Source of the DNA: a virus
Virus record (IMG/VR): IMGVR_UViG_3300015374_001367
Location: 1-22,669 of that record
Strand: one strand, 5' to 3'
Length of the DNA: 22,669 nt
In this document: positions 7,670 through 15,802 of the stretch, in pieces
How the letters are laid out: each line of letters opens with the position of its first letter
Position numbering within the stretch: the stretch's first letter is position 1
Notes under the pieces: generated by a model
What the model was told of the DNA's origin: nothing
Seen by the model: the letters and a program-made list of their open reading frames with translations, nothing else
Database searches by the model: none
Position numbers and translations under genes: made by a program

Positions 7670-10600
7670 ATTGCCTTTGGTTGGTCCAGCCTACAAAATG
7701 CAATCTCAAAGCATTAGTTGCCAAAATTGTATTAACTGGTATCCGCAAACTATTGAGTATCCAAACGGTTCCCGTGTTGCAGCATTGATGCCTACACCAG
7801 GCTTAAAAAAATTATTTAATGGTGAAGTTGCGGCCACTCGTTGCTTATATGTTTTATCCAATGGTGCATTGCTTGTAGTTATTGGGAAAAAGTTATATCA
7901 CAGTAAGTCAACTAAATTAGATTTAAAAGAGATCGGTTTGATTAGTGCTCTTGGCACAGTGAGAATTGCTGATAACGGGCAAGTTGCACTTATTGTGAAT
8001 GGCACATATACATACGCGCTTGATCTCAAGAAACTAACCTTGACTCGCTTATCAGGATCTACAATCCCTCGATCTACACATGTTTTATTCTTAGATGGTC
8101 GTTTTGTGGTGAATAAAGCAAATACAGGTCAATTCTACTGGTCTGATTTGTATAGCACTAAAGTAAATGCATTGTCTTATGCAACCGCAGAATCTACACC
8201 CGACAATATCACCGCAATTGTGACATTTAACCGTGAATTATGGTTGTTTGGTGCGCAAAGTGTAGAGCGATATTATGGTACCGGTTCAAGTAATTCACCT
8301 TTTTCTCGCTTGTCAGGCGGTGCAATGGCCTTTGGTTGTCTTGCTCCCGATAGCATTGTTTCCTTGGCTACAGGTGTGATTTGGCTGGGTGTTAGTGAGT
8401 TTGGCGGCAATCAGATTGTGATGAGCGGTGGCGGTATTCCTGATCGAATCTCGACTCATGCACTTGAAGAAGAAATTTCCTCATTTACCAAAACTTCTGA
8501 CGCTTCGGCTTATGCTTATCAAATCGAGGGGCATGTTTTCTATGTTATTTCATTCCCATCTGCAAATGTGACTTATTGCTTTGATGTTTCAACAGGTCTT
8601 TGGCATCAACGTTCTTTTACAAATGCGCAGGGCTTACATGAGCGTCATCGTTCTCAGCATCATGCTTATTTCAACAATACCCATATTGTCGGGGACTATC
8701 GAAACGGCAAGCTATACCAACTCGATAACAATACATTCACCGATGATGGTGAGTTGATTTTAAGAGAAAGAACAGCTCAAGCGGTAATTACTGATAAAAA
8801 ATTGACTCGTTTTAGTAAATTAGAAATTGTGTGCGAAACTGGGTTTAATTTAGAGAATGTGCAGAGGATTGATTCTGAACCGCCTTTGATTATTATGTGT
8901 AATGATGAAACAAATAGCGTTCGCGTTGCTATGGCAGCTAAGCAATCTGAGGTTCCTTCAATCGCTGCTAGAGCTTTATCAAATACAAATAATCCAATGG
9001 ATTATTTTGAGTTAAGAATTGATAGTGAAGTATATCCGTTTGATCGACCTTTACCAGAGCATATACAGCTAGAGCCTTCATTTTATCCACGCGTATTTTT
9101 ACCAGAAGGGTTTGATTGGCTTAACGCATTTCAATTTATAAATCTTAATAAGGATTCGACTGCTAAAATTGAATTTCTGTCAAAAAATCCAGAATTATTT
9201 ATTTTTGCGTGGGATAACTCAACTATTGTAAATAATTTTTCAGGAACACATTTTGGAGCGTGTTTAGCAACAAACAAAGAAGTGGATCCTGAGCCGGGCT
9301 TTGATGGTCCAGATTGGTTTGTATTAAACAATGTGACAAATCAAGATTTATATATTGATGATGTTCTAGTTGCAACCGCAAAAGATTGGGATACTCAATG
9401 GGATTATTTAACTCGCTTACAAAGAGTATTTTCTAGTAAAAATATTGATTTACTCTTTGTTGGTGAAATTAATAATAATATTCCTGCGATATATTTACGC
9501 AATGAAAAGATTGCATCCACAAAGATTTCATTCAAAAAAAATGGCTATGTTAAAGGCACTATTACATCACCAGATGAAAATGTTAACACTTCATTTGTTG
9601 AAAGTGATGATGGGGTGACTATCCAACTTGGTAAACAATTTACTGAGGATTTAATTTACAAGCCGAGTGAAAGCAATAATTTCTTTGCATATCAGTATTA
9701 TAGTGTGAGTGACTTTAGTAAAGCTCAAGCGATGATGCAGATTTATATCAACGATCAGCTTTTTGTAACTAACGCGAATGATCCTTTTTACTACTCTAAA
9801 GATTTAGAGAGATGGCACGGCATTCGAGCAATGTCTAAAGAATTTTATGAAGATCCAATTCTTGAAAATATCAATACCTATGTATTTGAGAATATGACAG
9901 AAAAAGAGATCAAATTAAGATTTAGATATTTCACCCCACTAGGTTGCCAGAGTACAAAAACAGCTTTAAATGATTCTGCAAATTATTTAGAGCGGAATTT
10001 ATGTATTGTTCTTGCACCTCGAAAACTTGTTGTAGATGTTAAAGACAGGCCATCTTACGCAATTAATTTAAGGTATGAATTTAGTCGTAAATATCCTGTG
10101 TATTTACAAAGCGACCTCGTCGTTGAATACAACATCAAATCAGACTTAAAACCTTATGTAAATATTGAGGATTACTTTACAGAGCAGTATCCAACTAAAA
10201 TGTGTAATGCATTGTGTAATATGGATCCTAATTACAGCCAGTTTGATCATGTTAAAGCTTCAAGTATTTTTGTTGGTGAATTCCCAAGAAAACTCATAAA
10301 AGGCCAAGAGGGATCTGGTTATGAGAATAGATGGGGAGCACCAATAGAAAGCAACAATCAGTGGATTTATGACGTTTGGGGTAGCAATGTTACTGTGAAT
10401 TTAAATATTGAATCTGAGGTTTATGGATTGGGCGGCGCAGGCGGTAATATCGTTGATCGCTTAACAGGCAACTATGACTTGAATGGACAAAATGGTTTTG
10501 CTCCAATTAGTAACTTTGATGAAGATGTAATAGTCAACTTAACAGTGAAATCAACAGGTAGGATTATTGCTGGTGGGGGTGGAGGCGCTTCATTCCCAAC

Positions 10601-11165
10601 TGGTAAATTAAAGGTTGAGTTTAGAGAAAGACATACTTTTGAAAACTCAAATGAATGGACTGAATGGACTGATTGGCAGTTCGATAAAATCACAGGCGAG
10701 TTTTACTTATTTGGTGGTACTGGTGGTTTGCCTAACGGAATAGTGGGTAATTACAATGCGCCTAATGATGATTTCCCTTATGCATTATCAACAATTTCAA
10801 ATGAATATGCGTTTACTGATTTTTTAAAAAGTAAAATGCTAGACCCTAAGTATGCCTTTGATTTTAATAATGAGGAAATGGCAAAGTTCAATTCGGGGTT
10901 ACCCGGAGGCTTTGCTAAACGATCTGTAAAATCTCCACCAGATGATAGTGATGGCCTTCCTTTTGTTATTAACAATGTTATTGAAAATAGCGGACTATAC
11001 CAGAGGGAGTTTAAACGTAAATGGGAGGACTTAAGGAATGATCAAGCTATGGGTGGTTTGGCTGGTAAGCTTTTTCAAGGTGGCAAAGTGGGCAAAATCA
11101 TAGTGCACAATGGCGGCAAAATACTTACAGATGATGCTAATGATCTCGACATAGAATACCTATAG
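7662..11165 (+). CDS. gp10-like tail hub with a large C-terminal insert
   Basis: 1167 residues, far longer than P22 gp10 (472). Residues 1 to about 395 are the family domain: LPLVGPAYKMQSQSISCQNC, INWYPQ, the repeated-strand propeller (FGAQSVERYYGTG, GVSEFGGNQIVMSGGG), and RFSKLEIVCETGF near residue 390. In this family the text then runs straight into a W-S-D-D-G-G-x-T-W-S segment. Here about 770 unrelated residues follow instead, and that segment is found in the next gene. The insert is AT-rich (hand counts: 14 GC of 60 at 9181-9240, 11 of 60 at 9421-9480, against 30 of 60 at 8281-8340). Its last quarter has glycine-rich loops (YGLGGAGGN near 921, IIAGGGGGAS near 967, FGGTGG near 1017) like those of phage adhesins. 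The ATG at 7662 is preferred over the in-frame GTG at 7641 because of GGGGG at 7653-7657. Confidence 0.85.
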   Translation: MIKLPLVGPAYKMQSQSISCQNCINWYPQTIEYPNGSRVAALMPTPGLKKLFNGEVAATRCLYVLSNGALLVVIGKKLYHSKSTKLDLKEIGLISALGTVRIADNGQVALIVNGTYTYALDLKKLTLTRLSGSTIPRSTHVLFLDGRFVVNKANTGQFYWSDLYSTKVNALSYATAESTPDNITAIVTFNRELWLFGAQSVERYYGTGSSNSPFSRLSGGAMAFGCLAPDSIVSLATGVIWLGVSEFGGNQIVMSGGGIPDRISTHALEEEISSFTKTSDASAYAYQIEGHVFYVISFPSANVTYCFDVSTGLWHQRSFTNAQGLHERHRSQHHAYFNNTHIVGDYRNGKLYQLDNNTFTDDGELILRERTAQAVITDKKLTRFSKLEIVCETGFNLENVQRIDSEPPLIIMCNDETNSVRVAMAAKQSEVPSIAARALSNTNNPMDYFELRIDSEVYPFDRPLPEHIQLEPSFYPRVFLPEGFDWLNAFQFINLNKDSTAKIEFLSKNPELFIFAWDNSTIVNNFSGTHFGACLATNKEVDPEPGFDGPDWFVLNNVTNQDLYIDDVLVATAKDWDTQWDYLTRLQRVFSSKNIDLLFVGEINNNIPAIYLRNEKIASTKISFKKNGYVKGTITSPDENVNTSFVESDDGVTIQLGKQFTEDLIYKPSESNNFFAYQYYSVSDFSKAQAMMQIYINDQLFVTNANDPFYYSKDLERWHGIRAMSKEFYEDPILENINTYVFENMTEKEIKLRFRYFTPLGCQSTKTALNDSANYLERNLCIVLAPRKLVVDVKDRPSYAINLRYEFSRKYPVYLQSDLVVEYNIKSDLKPYVNIEDYFTEQYPTKMCNALCNMDPNYSQFDHVKASSIFVGEFPRKLIKGQEGSGYENRWGAPIESNNQWIYDVWGSNVTVNLNIESEVYGLGGAGGNIVDRLTGNYDLNGQNGFAPISNFDEDVIVNLTVKSTGRIIAGGGGGASFPTGKLKVEFRERHTFENSNEWTEWTDWQFDKITGEFYLFGGTGGLPNGIVGNYNAPNDDFPYALSTISNEYAFTDFLKSKMLDPKYAFDFNNEEMAKFNSGLPGGFAKRSVKSPPDDSDGLPFVINNVIENSGLYQREFKRKWEDLRNDQAMGGLAGKLFQGGKVGKIIVHNGGKILTDDANDLDIEYL

Positions 11166-11174
11166 GAGCGTTAC

Positions 11175-11375
11175 ATGGAACCACTTTTACAGCTGAATTG
11201 GTCAGACGATAACGGTCATACTTGGTCTGATACTCGCCTGATCCCATTAGGTAAAAAGGGTGAGTATCGTAAACGTGTGATTGCTCGTCGGCTTGGCTCT
11301 GGTCGAGATCGAGTCTTTCGGCTCAGATGTTCAGAGCCAATCAAGATCGTCATTATTGAGGGGATTTTGGAATGA
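11175..11375 (+). CDS. Detached gp10 C-terminal segment (66 residues)
   Basis: This short gene encodes what I recognise as the conserved C-terminal end of gp10-like hub proteins: LNWSDDNGHTWSDTRLIPLG, KKGEYRKRVIARRLGSGRDR, then VFRLRCSEPIKIVIIEG. In the usual family protein it is fused behind the ETG segment that here ends near residue 393 of the preceding gene. It has its own start and an AGGAG ribosome binding site at 11164-11168, so it is probably translated and may assemble with the hub as a separate chain. The strong conservation of the motif argues that it is still under selection. It ends by ATGA overlap with the next gene. Reading it as a broken remnant is the alternative. Confidence 0.8.
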   Translation: MEPLLQLNWSDDNGHTWSDTRLIPLGKKGEYRKRVIARRLGSGRDRVFRLRCSEPIKIVIIEGILE

Positions 11376-12004
11376 GCCAAGGCATCCCCTCAAGAGATTC
11401 ACTCGTTGATAGAAACGGCCAGATGACTACAATCTGGCTTATTTTTTTTGAGCAATTGTATTCTGTTTATTCTGACTCGAGTCAAAACAATACAGAATCT
11501 ATTGCACAGATTAAAAAAATTGCAGATCAAGCGCTTGGACTTGCTCAACAAGTAGAATCAAGCAATAAAGAGCAACAAAAGCAAATTGAAGAATTGCACA
11601 AATTAATTACTAATTCAGCGGGCGATTTTGCAACTACTCAAGATATTACAGCAGTAAATAAACGAGTAGAACAGACCGAATATGACTTGCAGCAATTACA
11701 ACTCGCTTTAGATAATTTAAAAAAAACATTTGATGATTCTCAAAAGGAATCAAAAGATACAATCAAAAATCTGCAAGATCAAATTAATGAATTAGCACGG
11801 TCTAGTTTTATTGAGGCGCCAGTAGATGGAAAGACCTATGGGCGAAAAGATTTAGAGTGGTCTGAAATTGTGGCAGTGAAATTATCATTGCCATTTTTTT
11901 TGAGTGATGGAACAAGACAGAGCATTCCACTAACAAGTGATTTTCAACTTCCATTTTTCTTATCAGATGGCTCTCAGCAAAATATTCAAACGGTGACAGT
12001 ATGA
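11372..12004 (+). CDS. Coiled-coil tail protein, candidate tail needle/plug (gp26 position)
   Basis: 210 residues. The N-terminus (IPSRDSLVDRNGQMTTIWL then FFEQLYSVY) is of a type found at the start of small tail proteins following gp10 in podophages. Residues about 35-150 are a long heptad-rich coiled coil (QIKKIADQALGLAQQVESS and onward). The C-terminus carries two copies of LPFFLSDGxxQxI spaced by exactly 20 residues, suggesting a trimeric beta tip. A long coiled coil with a small tip in the gp4-gp10-gp26 position fits the P22 needle (233 residues), which plugs the portal channel and penetrates the outer membrane. Sequence similarity to gp26 itself is not evident, so the name rests on architecture and gene order. 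ATGA overlaps occur at both ends. Confidence 0.6.
   Translation: MSQGIPSRDSLVDRNGQMTTIWLIFFEQLYSVYSDSSQNNTESIAQIKKIADQALGLAQQVESSNKEQQKQIEELHKLITNSAGDFATTQDITAVNKRVEQTEYDLQQLQLALDNLKKTFDDSQKESKDTIKNLQDQINELARSSFIEAPVDGKTYGRKDLEWSEIVAVKLSLPFFLSDGTRQSIPLTSDFQLPFFLSDGSQQNIQTVTV
11879..11998 (+). repeat. Two tandem 60-bp units encoding LPFFLSDGxxQxI
   Basis: The first LPFFLSDG starts at 11888 and the second at 11948, exactly 60 bases apart. The amino acids are conserved while the bases differ at many third positions, so the duplication is old and retained for protein structure. It forms the C-terminus of the candidate needle protein. Confidence 0.7.
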
Positions 12005-12894
12005 CAATTCCCTTAAAACACAGACCAGATGGTTTGGGTGAATTCGAGCCTAATGATGTTGTACCTGTTGAGCATGGAGGTACTGGGGTTTCAACTATCT
12101 TAGATGCTCAAAATGTCTTGGGAATTTCGGATAAGTTAGATCGTTCTGAGTACATCCAACACTTTAAAGGTATATTTAATAGTTATGCAGCTTTGACTGC
12201 GGTTTTACCAACTGCCAACGATGGGGATTATGCTCATATTGACTCAGGTACAGGTTTCGATCGAATGGTCGCTATTTGGGATAGTTCAGACAATAAGTGG
12301 GTAATTAGTCAGGCGAATGCAGGAGCCAATACAGATGAAGTACCAGAGGGTAGTCAAAATCTATATTTTAAAAACCAACGAGTTTTAGCAACAATTCTTG
12401 AAGGTTTGGTTGCTGGTACAAATGCAGAGATATTACCAGCTGATAATGTGATTACTGCATTTCAAAAGTTACAAGCGCAGATTAAGGCTTTAAATACTGT
12501 TTGGGTTAGGGCTGATACTATTGGCACTTTCAACACATCAACAGGTTACGGTAATGGGCAAATTAATGGAGCACCAGCATATTTAGAGTTTGCAAAAATC
12601 AACGGTAATTTATGGGTACGCGGTTTTATAAAAATACCGTACGGCAATGGTCTGGCATATACACTTACTGATAAAACTTATAATGTTTTAACTCAAAACG
12701 ATTCAACGTCAGTAATTTTGAGTTTTTTTATGTATCTCTCTCCATCTCCTACGCGAATTTGGCTCAGATCAAACACGAAAGTAAGTGATCAACAGACTGC
12801 TTCAAATGCAGCACAAACTTTTGTTATACCTGATAACTCTACTGAAGGTGTCTATCACATCACAGCTCAATGCTTAGGTAAATTGGCAATATAA
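12001..12894 (+). CDS. Tail fibre-like protein
   Basis: 297 residues. Two motifs common in phage fibres are visible: VVPVEHGGTGVSTILDAQNV then LGI near residues 20-43, and a DEVPEGSQNLYFKNQRVLAT segment near 113-132 (the form T-D-x-x-E-G-x-x-N-L-Y-F). The region after about residue 165 (LNTVWVRADTIGTFN and onward to the end) is beta-rich and has the look of a C-terminal knob. The gene is coupled to the preceding coiled-coil protein by an ATGA overlap, so the two may act as shaft and knob of one appendage, or this may be an accessory fibre. The order of operon genes and fibre motifs are seen; the precise role is inferred. Confidence 0.65.
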   Translation: MTIPLKHRPDGLGEFEPNDVVPVEHGGTGVSTILDAQNVLGISDKLDRSEYIQHFKGIFNSYAALTAVLPTANDGDYAHIDSGTGFDRMVAIWDSSDNKWVISQANAGANTDEVPEGSQNLYFKNQRVLATILEGLVAGTNAEILPADNVITAFQKLQAQIKALNTVWVRADTIGTFNTSTGYGNGQINGAPAYLEFAKINGNLWVRGFIKIPYGNGLAYTLTDKTYNVLTQNDSTSVILSFFMYLSPSPTRIWLRSNTKVSDQQTASNAAQTFVIPDNSTEGVYHITAQCLGKLAI

Positions 12895-12908
12895 AGAAGG
12901 AGTCAATC

Positions 12909-13394
12909 ATGGATCTACTCAATGCTTTAATTCATCAAAATGAAGTGAACTCAAAAGAAAATGAACCACTCGATTATTATAAGAAAGCGTTTGATTTACA
13001 AAAAAGTTTGTTTGAACTTGAGCAATTAGACATACCTGTTGAACACCATTTTGCACCTGGTAATTATGCGCGTGAATGTTTTTTACCAGCAGGCTCAGTA
13101 GTGATTGGAAAAGTACACCGTCATGCTCATGTGAACATTATCTCAAAGGGCAAAGTAACAGTTGCAACTTCTGAAGGGCTTCATGAATACGAAGCACCAT
13201 TAACCTTTATCAGTGAACCCGGAGCGAAACGAGCTTTGATTGTTCATGAGGATACGGTATGGACCACTGTGCATCCAAACCCATCAGATACGCAGGATCT
13301 TGCATTGATTGAATCCGATGTGATTGTTCCTGAGAGTGAAGTTGAAGCATTTATTCTAAGTTTAAATCAGGAGAAAATCACATGTCATGGGTAG
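12909..13394 (+). CDS. Cupin-fold phage protein
   Basis: 161 residues. A single cupin-like beta barrel is suggested by EHHFAPGNYARECFLPAGS (45-63), the histidine cluster GKVHRHAHVN (H70, H72, H74), the glycine turn SKGKVTV, the PGAKRALIVHEDTVWTTVH segment and H122 in the last of these. These residues could form a metal site of the cupin type. I recall proteins with this layout in late operons of podophages, but no experimentally settled function is known to me. A strong GAAGGAG ribosome binding site sits 6 bases before the ATG. Its stop overlaps the next gene by 13 bases, and it lies where P22 carries gene 14. A structural or assembly role is only inferred from that position. Confidence 0.7.
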   Translation: MDLLNALIHQNEVNSKENEPLDYYKKAFDLQKSLFELEQLDIPVEHHFAPGNYARECFLPAGSVVIGKVHRHAHVNIISKGKVTVATSEGLHEYEAPLTFISEPGAKRALIVHEDTVWTTVHPNPSDTQDLALIESDVIVPESEVEAFILSLNQEKITCHG

Positions 13395-14335
13395 CAGCAG
13401 GTACCGCAGCAGTATCAATCGGGAGTAGTCTTTATGGAAGTAGTAAAGCAAAAAAGGCTGCAAAACAAGCCGCAGCACAACGAGCTCAAGCAGCGAATCA
13501 AGCTGCAGGTCTTCAAAGTGAGGCTTATACAAATGCTGGAAAATTACAGTCTGATGCATCTTTAAAAGGTTCAGGGTTATTAAGTCAAGGCTATCTTGAT
13601 TCAAATAGCAACCTCACTGAAGGATATGACAAAGCTAATGCGACCTTAACCAATGGTTTAAATTCTGCATTAGGATATCAACAACCTTATGCAAATTTAG
13701 GTTCACAGGCGAGTGGTTTACTTTCAAAAGGTTTAGCTGATGGCAGTTTGACACGTGGATTTAACATGGCTGATTTTAATGCCGATCCCGGTTATGCATT
13801 TCGTAAACAACAAGGTATGGATGGAATTCAATCTAGTGCGGCCGCAAGTGGTGGATTGCTTAGTGGTGCAACTCTCAAAGCATTAAATGGTTATAACAGT
13901 GATCTTGCAAGCCAGGAATATCAAAACGCTTACAACCGCTTTGGTAATGATCAGGCTAATGCATTTAATCGTTTAGCAACAACCACAGGAATAGGTCAAA
14001 GTGCAGCAAACAATATGAGCAATATGACGTATAACAATGCTTCTAATATTGCTGGCAATCAAACCACGCTTTCTCAATTGATCTCACAAGGCTTACTTGG
14101 CTCTGCAAATGCTAATGCAGCTGGATTAATTTCATCTGCGGGCTTTAATGCTGATGCGCTTGTAAGTTCTGCAAATGCAAAAGCAACAGGAATTTATAAC
14201 GCTGCTGGTGTCAATGCTAATAGCACAATTCAACAAAGTAATATTAACAACCAAATGCTGAATGATGTTATTAAAAATGGTTCTGCAGGTATTGGTGCTT
14301 TAGTTGGACGCTATGGTGGTGGTAAAACTTCATAA
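13382..14335 (+). CDS. DNA ejection protein, gp7-like
   Basis: 317 residues. The N-terminus is Ala-, Gly- and Ser-rich with a weakly hydrophobic stretch (SWVAAGTAAVSIGSSLYG) followed by a basic-Ala helix, typical of virion proteins that are expelled into the host envelope. The best family marker is residues 135-187: DPGYAFRKQQGMDGIQSSAA, GGLLSGATLKALNGYNSD, then LASQEYQNAYNRF. The last third is a low-complexity Asn/Ala series (SANANAAGLISSAGFNADAL). It is the first of the ejection block, the place of P22 gene 7. The start at 13382 has AGGAG at 13369-13373. It should be packaged in the head and released before the genome. Confidence 0.83.
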   Translation: MSWVAAGTAAVSIGSSLYGSSKAKKAAKQAAAQRAQAANQAAGLQSEAYTNAGKLQSDASLKGSGLLSQGYLDSNSNLTEGYDKANATLTNGLNSALGYQQPYANLGSQASGLLSKGLADGSLTRGFNMADFNADPGYAFRKQQGMDGIQSSAAASGGLLSGATLKALNGYNSDLASQEYQNAYNRFGNDQANAFNRLATTTGIGQSAANNMSNMTYNNASNIAGNQTTLSQLISQGLLGSANANAAGLISSAGFNADALVSSANAKATGIYNAAGVNANSTIQQSNINNQMLNDVIKNGSAGIGALVGRYGGGKTS

Positions 14336-14347
14336 GGTGTAAATATT

Positions 14348-15763
14348 ATGGCGACTCAAAATCCAATCCCTGTTTATTTCAATCCTGAAATTGGCCCAAA
14401 CTATCAAGGCCTTTCATTTGAAGACATAGCAAACTCTTTTAACAATGGCCAACAGTTCAGTAATCAGATTCAACAACAGCAGCAAAAGGGCATTTTAGCT
14501 CGATTGATCGCTCAAAATACTGGTGCAGACGGTCAAGTTGATTTAAATAAGTCTTTACAGTCAGTACAAACAAATCCCAATCACAGATACCAACCTGAAA
14601 TTGTTAATACATTGTCAGGGATGATTCAGCAACAAAATGCAGCTAAATTGAAATCTCAGAATGATGCTTTAACACTTGATGCAGATTTAAATAAAAAATA
14701 TGCTGAAACTGGAAAACTGAAACAAGAGGGATTGGGTAAAGGCCTTGAAAATAGCGAAAAAAAATTAGGAGCTATAAATCAGATCTTTCAAGCTGCTGCT
14801 TTAACTGGGAGCAAAAACAATGTTTTATTGGGTTTGAATGGTGCGCTTAAAAGTGGTGTTATTGATCCTGATACCTTTAATCAGCAAAAGCAAATCGTTG
14901 ATTTAATGTCTCCTGAAGATATTAAATCTTATGCTTCAGGGATTAGCTTTGGAAATGCCAAGGATCCAGCAAGTATATTGTATCAAACAGCAAATAATGC
15001 CGCTGATAATGCTACAAGTTCTGCTAATAATATGCGTACCACCAATGCTTCAATCTATTCTACGGATATTGGCGCTCAAACTGCTGATAAAAACCGTGTT
15101 CAACAAGATTCGCAATTCCAGCAGAATTATACACTTAATCAGCAAAAAGCCTTTTTTGAGCAAAACAAACCAACATCGTATGGCTATGATACTCAAGGTC
15201 GTCAGTATGCAGTTCTTCCAAATGGGAAAGCTGTATATGTGAAAGATGAACAAGGTCAGTATGTTGTTGGGCAACAGAAAGGCGGTAAAGGTCTGAGTGA
15301 GCAGCAAAGTAAGGATGCTTTGTTTGGTGCAAGGATGCAAGAATCAAACGCCATTTTAAACGAATTAGAGAGCAAAGGAATCTCCCAAACAGTTATGAGT
15401 CGTTTACCTTGGTTAGGAGATTCCTTGTCTACTTCGCTTCCATCTGTTTTAGGTGGGGCAAATGAATCTCAAGGAAAATACATGCAAGCTCGCAGAGACT
15501 TCATTAATGCGGTACTGCGTAAAGAATCAGGTGCAGTAATTGCCGATAGTGAGTTTAGCAATGCTGAAAAACAATATTTCCCACAAGTAGGCGACTCAAA
15601 GGAGATTATTGCTCAAAAAGCAAGAAACAGAGACTTAGCAACAAAAATGATCTTGGGGAGTGCGGGGCCTGTAGGACAGCAATTGGTTAATCAAGTCAGA
15701 GGGAAAGAAGGTGCAAGTACCACTCAACCACCTTTGATCAATTCTTCTTCGTTTATGCCATAG
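14348..15763 (+). CDS. DNA ejection protein, gp20-like
   Basis: 471 residues, the same length I recall for P22 gp20. The N-terminal half is Gln/Asn-rich and helical (QIQQQQQKGILARLI near 42-56). The C-terminal domain carries the conserved ejection-protein pattern: RRDFINAVLRKESGAVIADS then EFSNAEKQYFPQVGD, followed by a basic helix (QKARNRDLATKMILG). Such proteins enter the periplasm with the DNA and build a temporary channel. The gene starts 12 bases after the gp7-like gene. It is separated from the next ejection genes by an inserted small transcription unit, which is not expected in this block. Confidence 0.82.
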   Translation: MATQNPIPVYFNPEIGPNYQGLSFEDIANSFNNGQQFSNQIQQQQQKGILARLIAQNTGADGQVDLNKSLQSVQTNPNHRYQPEIVNTLSGMIQQQNAAKLKSQNDALTLDADLNKKYAETGKLKQEGLGKGLENSEKKLGAINQIFQAAALTGSKNNVLLGLNGALKSGVIDPDTFNQQKQIVDLMSPEDIKSYASGISFGNAKDPASILYQTANNAADNATSSANNMRTTNASIYSTDIGAQTADKNRVQQDSQFQQNYTLNQQKAFFEQNKPTSYGYDTQGRQYAVLPNGKAVYVKDEQGQYVVGQQKGGKGLSEQQSKDALFGARMQESNAILNELESKGISQTVMSRLPWLGDSLSTSLPSVLGGANESQGKYMQARRDFINAVLRKESGAVIADSEFSNAEKQYFPQVGDSKEIIAQKARNRDLATKMILGSAGPVGQQLVNQVRGKEGASTTQPPLINSSSFMP

Positions 15764-15767
15764 GATA

Positions 15768-15776
15768 TGCTATAAA
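15768..15776 (+). promoter_or_regulatory. Candidate extended -10 promoter for the secreted-protein gene
   Basis: TGCTATAAA is a TGn extended -10 element lying just behind the gp20-like stop codon. Only a weak -35 (TTCGTT at 15748-15753) is seen, which an extended -10 can tolerate. Transcription would begin near 15783, inside the loop of the adjacent inverted repeat. Confidence 0.4.
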
Positions 15777-15802
15777 TCCCTCATAACTATGGGGGATTTA
15801 TA
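15771..15802 (+). promoter_or_regulatory. Perfect 10-bp inverted repeat covering the ribosome binding site
   Basis: TATAAATCCC (15771-15780) and GGGATTTATA (15793-15802) are perfectly complementary, with a 12-base loop, and end one base before the ATG at 15803. The GGGGGA ribosome binding site at 15791-15796 overlaps the 3' arm. There is no T run, so it is not a terminator. In read-through mRNA the site would be sequestered; a transcript starting in the loop would lack the 5' arm. Confidence 0.6.

Noticed and set aside
8877-11188. GAACCxCxTTT direct repeat flanking the hub insert as a target-site duplication
   Set aside because: Only 9 of 11 bases match, there are no terminal inverted repeats and no transposase, so it is too weak to call a mobile element.
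11433-11453. T8 homopolymers in the needle-like gene (near 11442 and 11894) as possible frameshift sites
   Set aside because: Both encode Phe-Phe in a frame that continues intact, and no alternative frame extends usefully from them.
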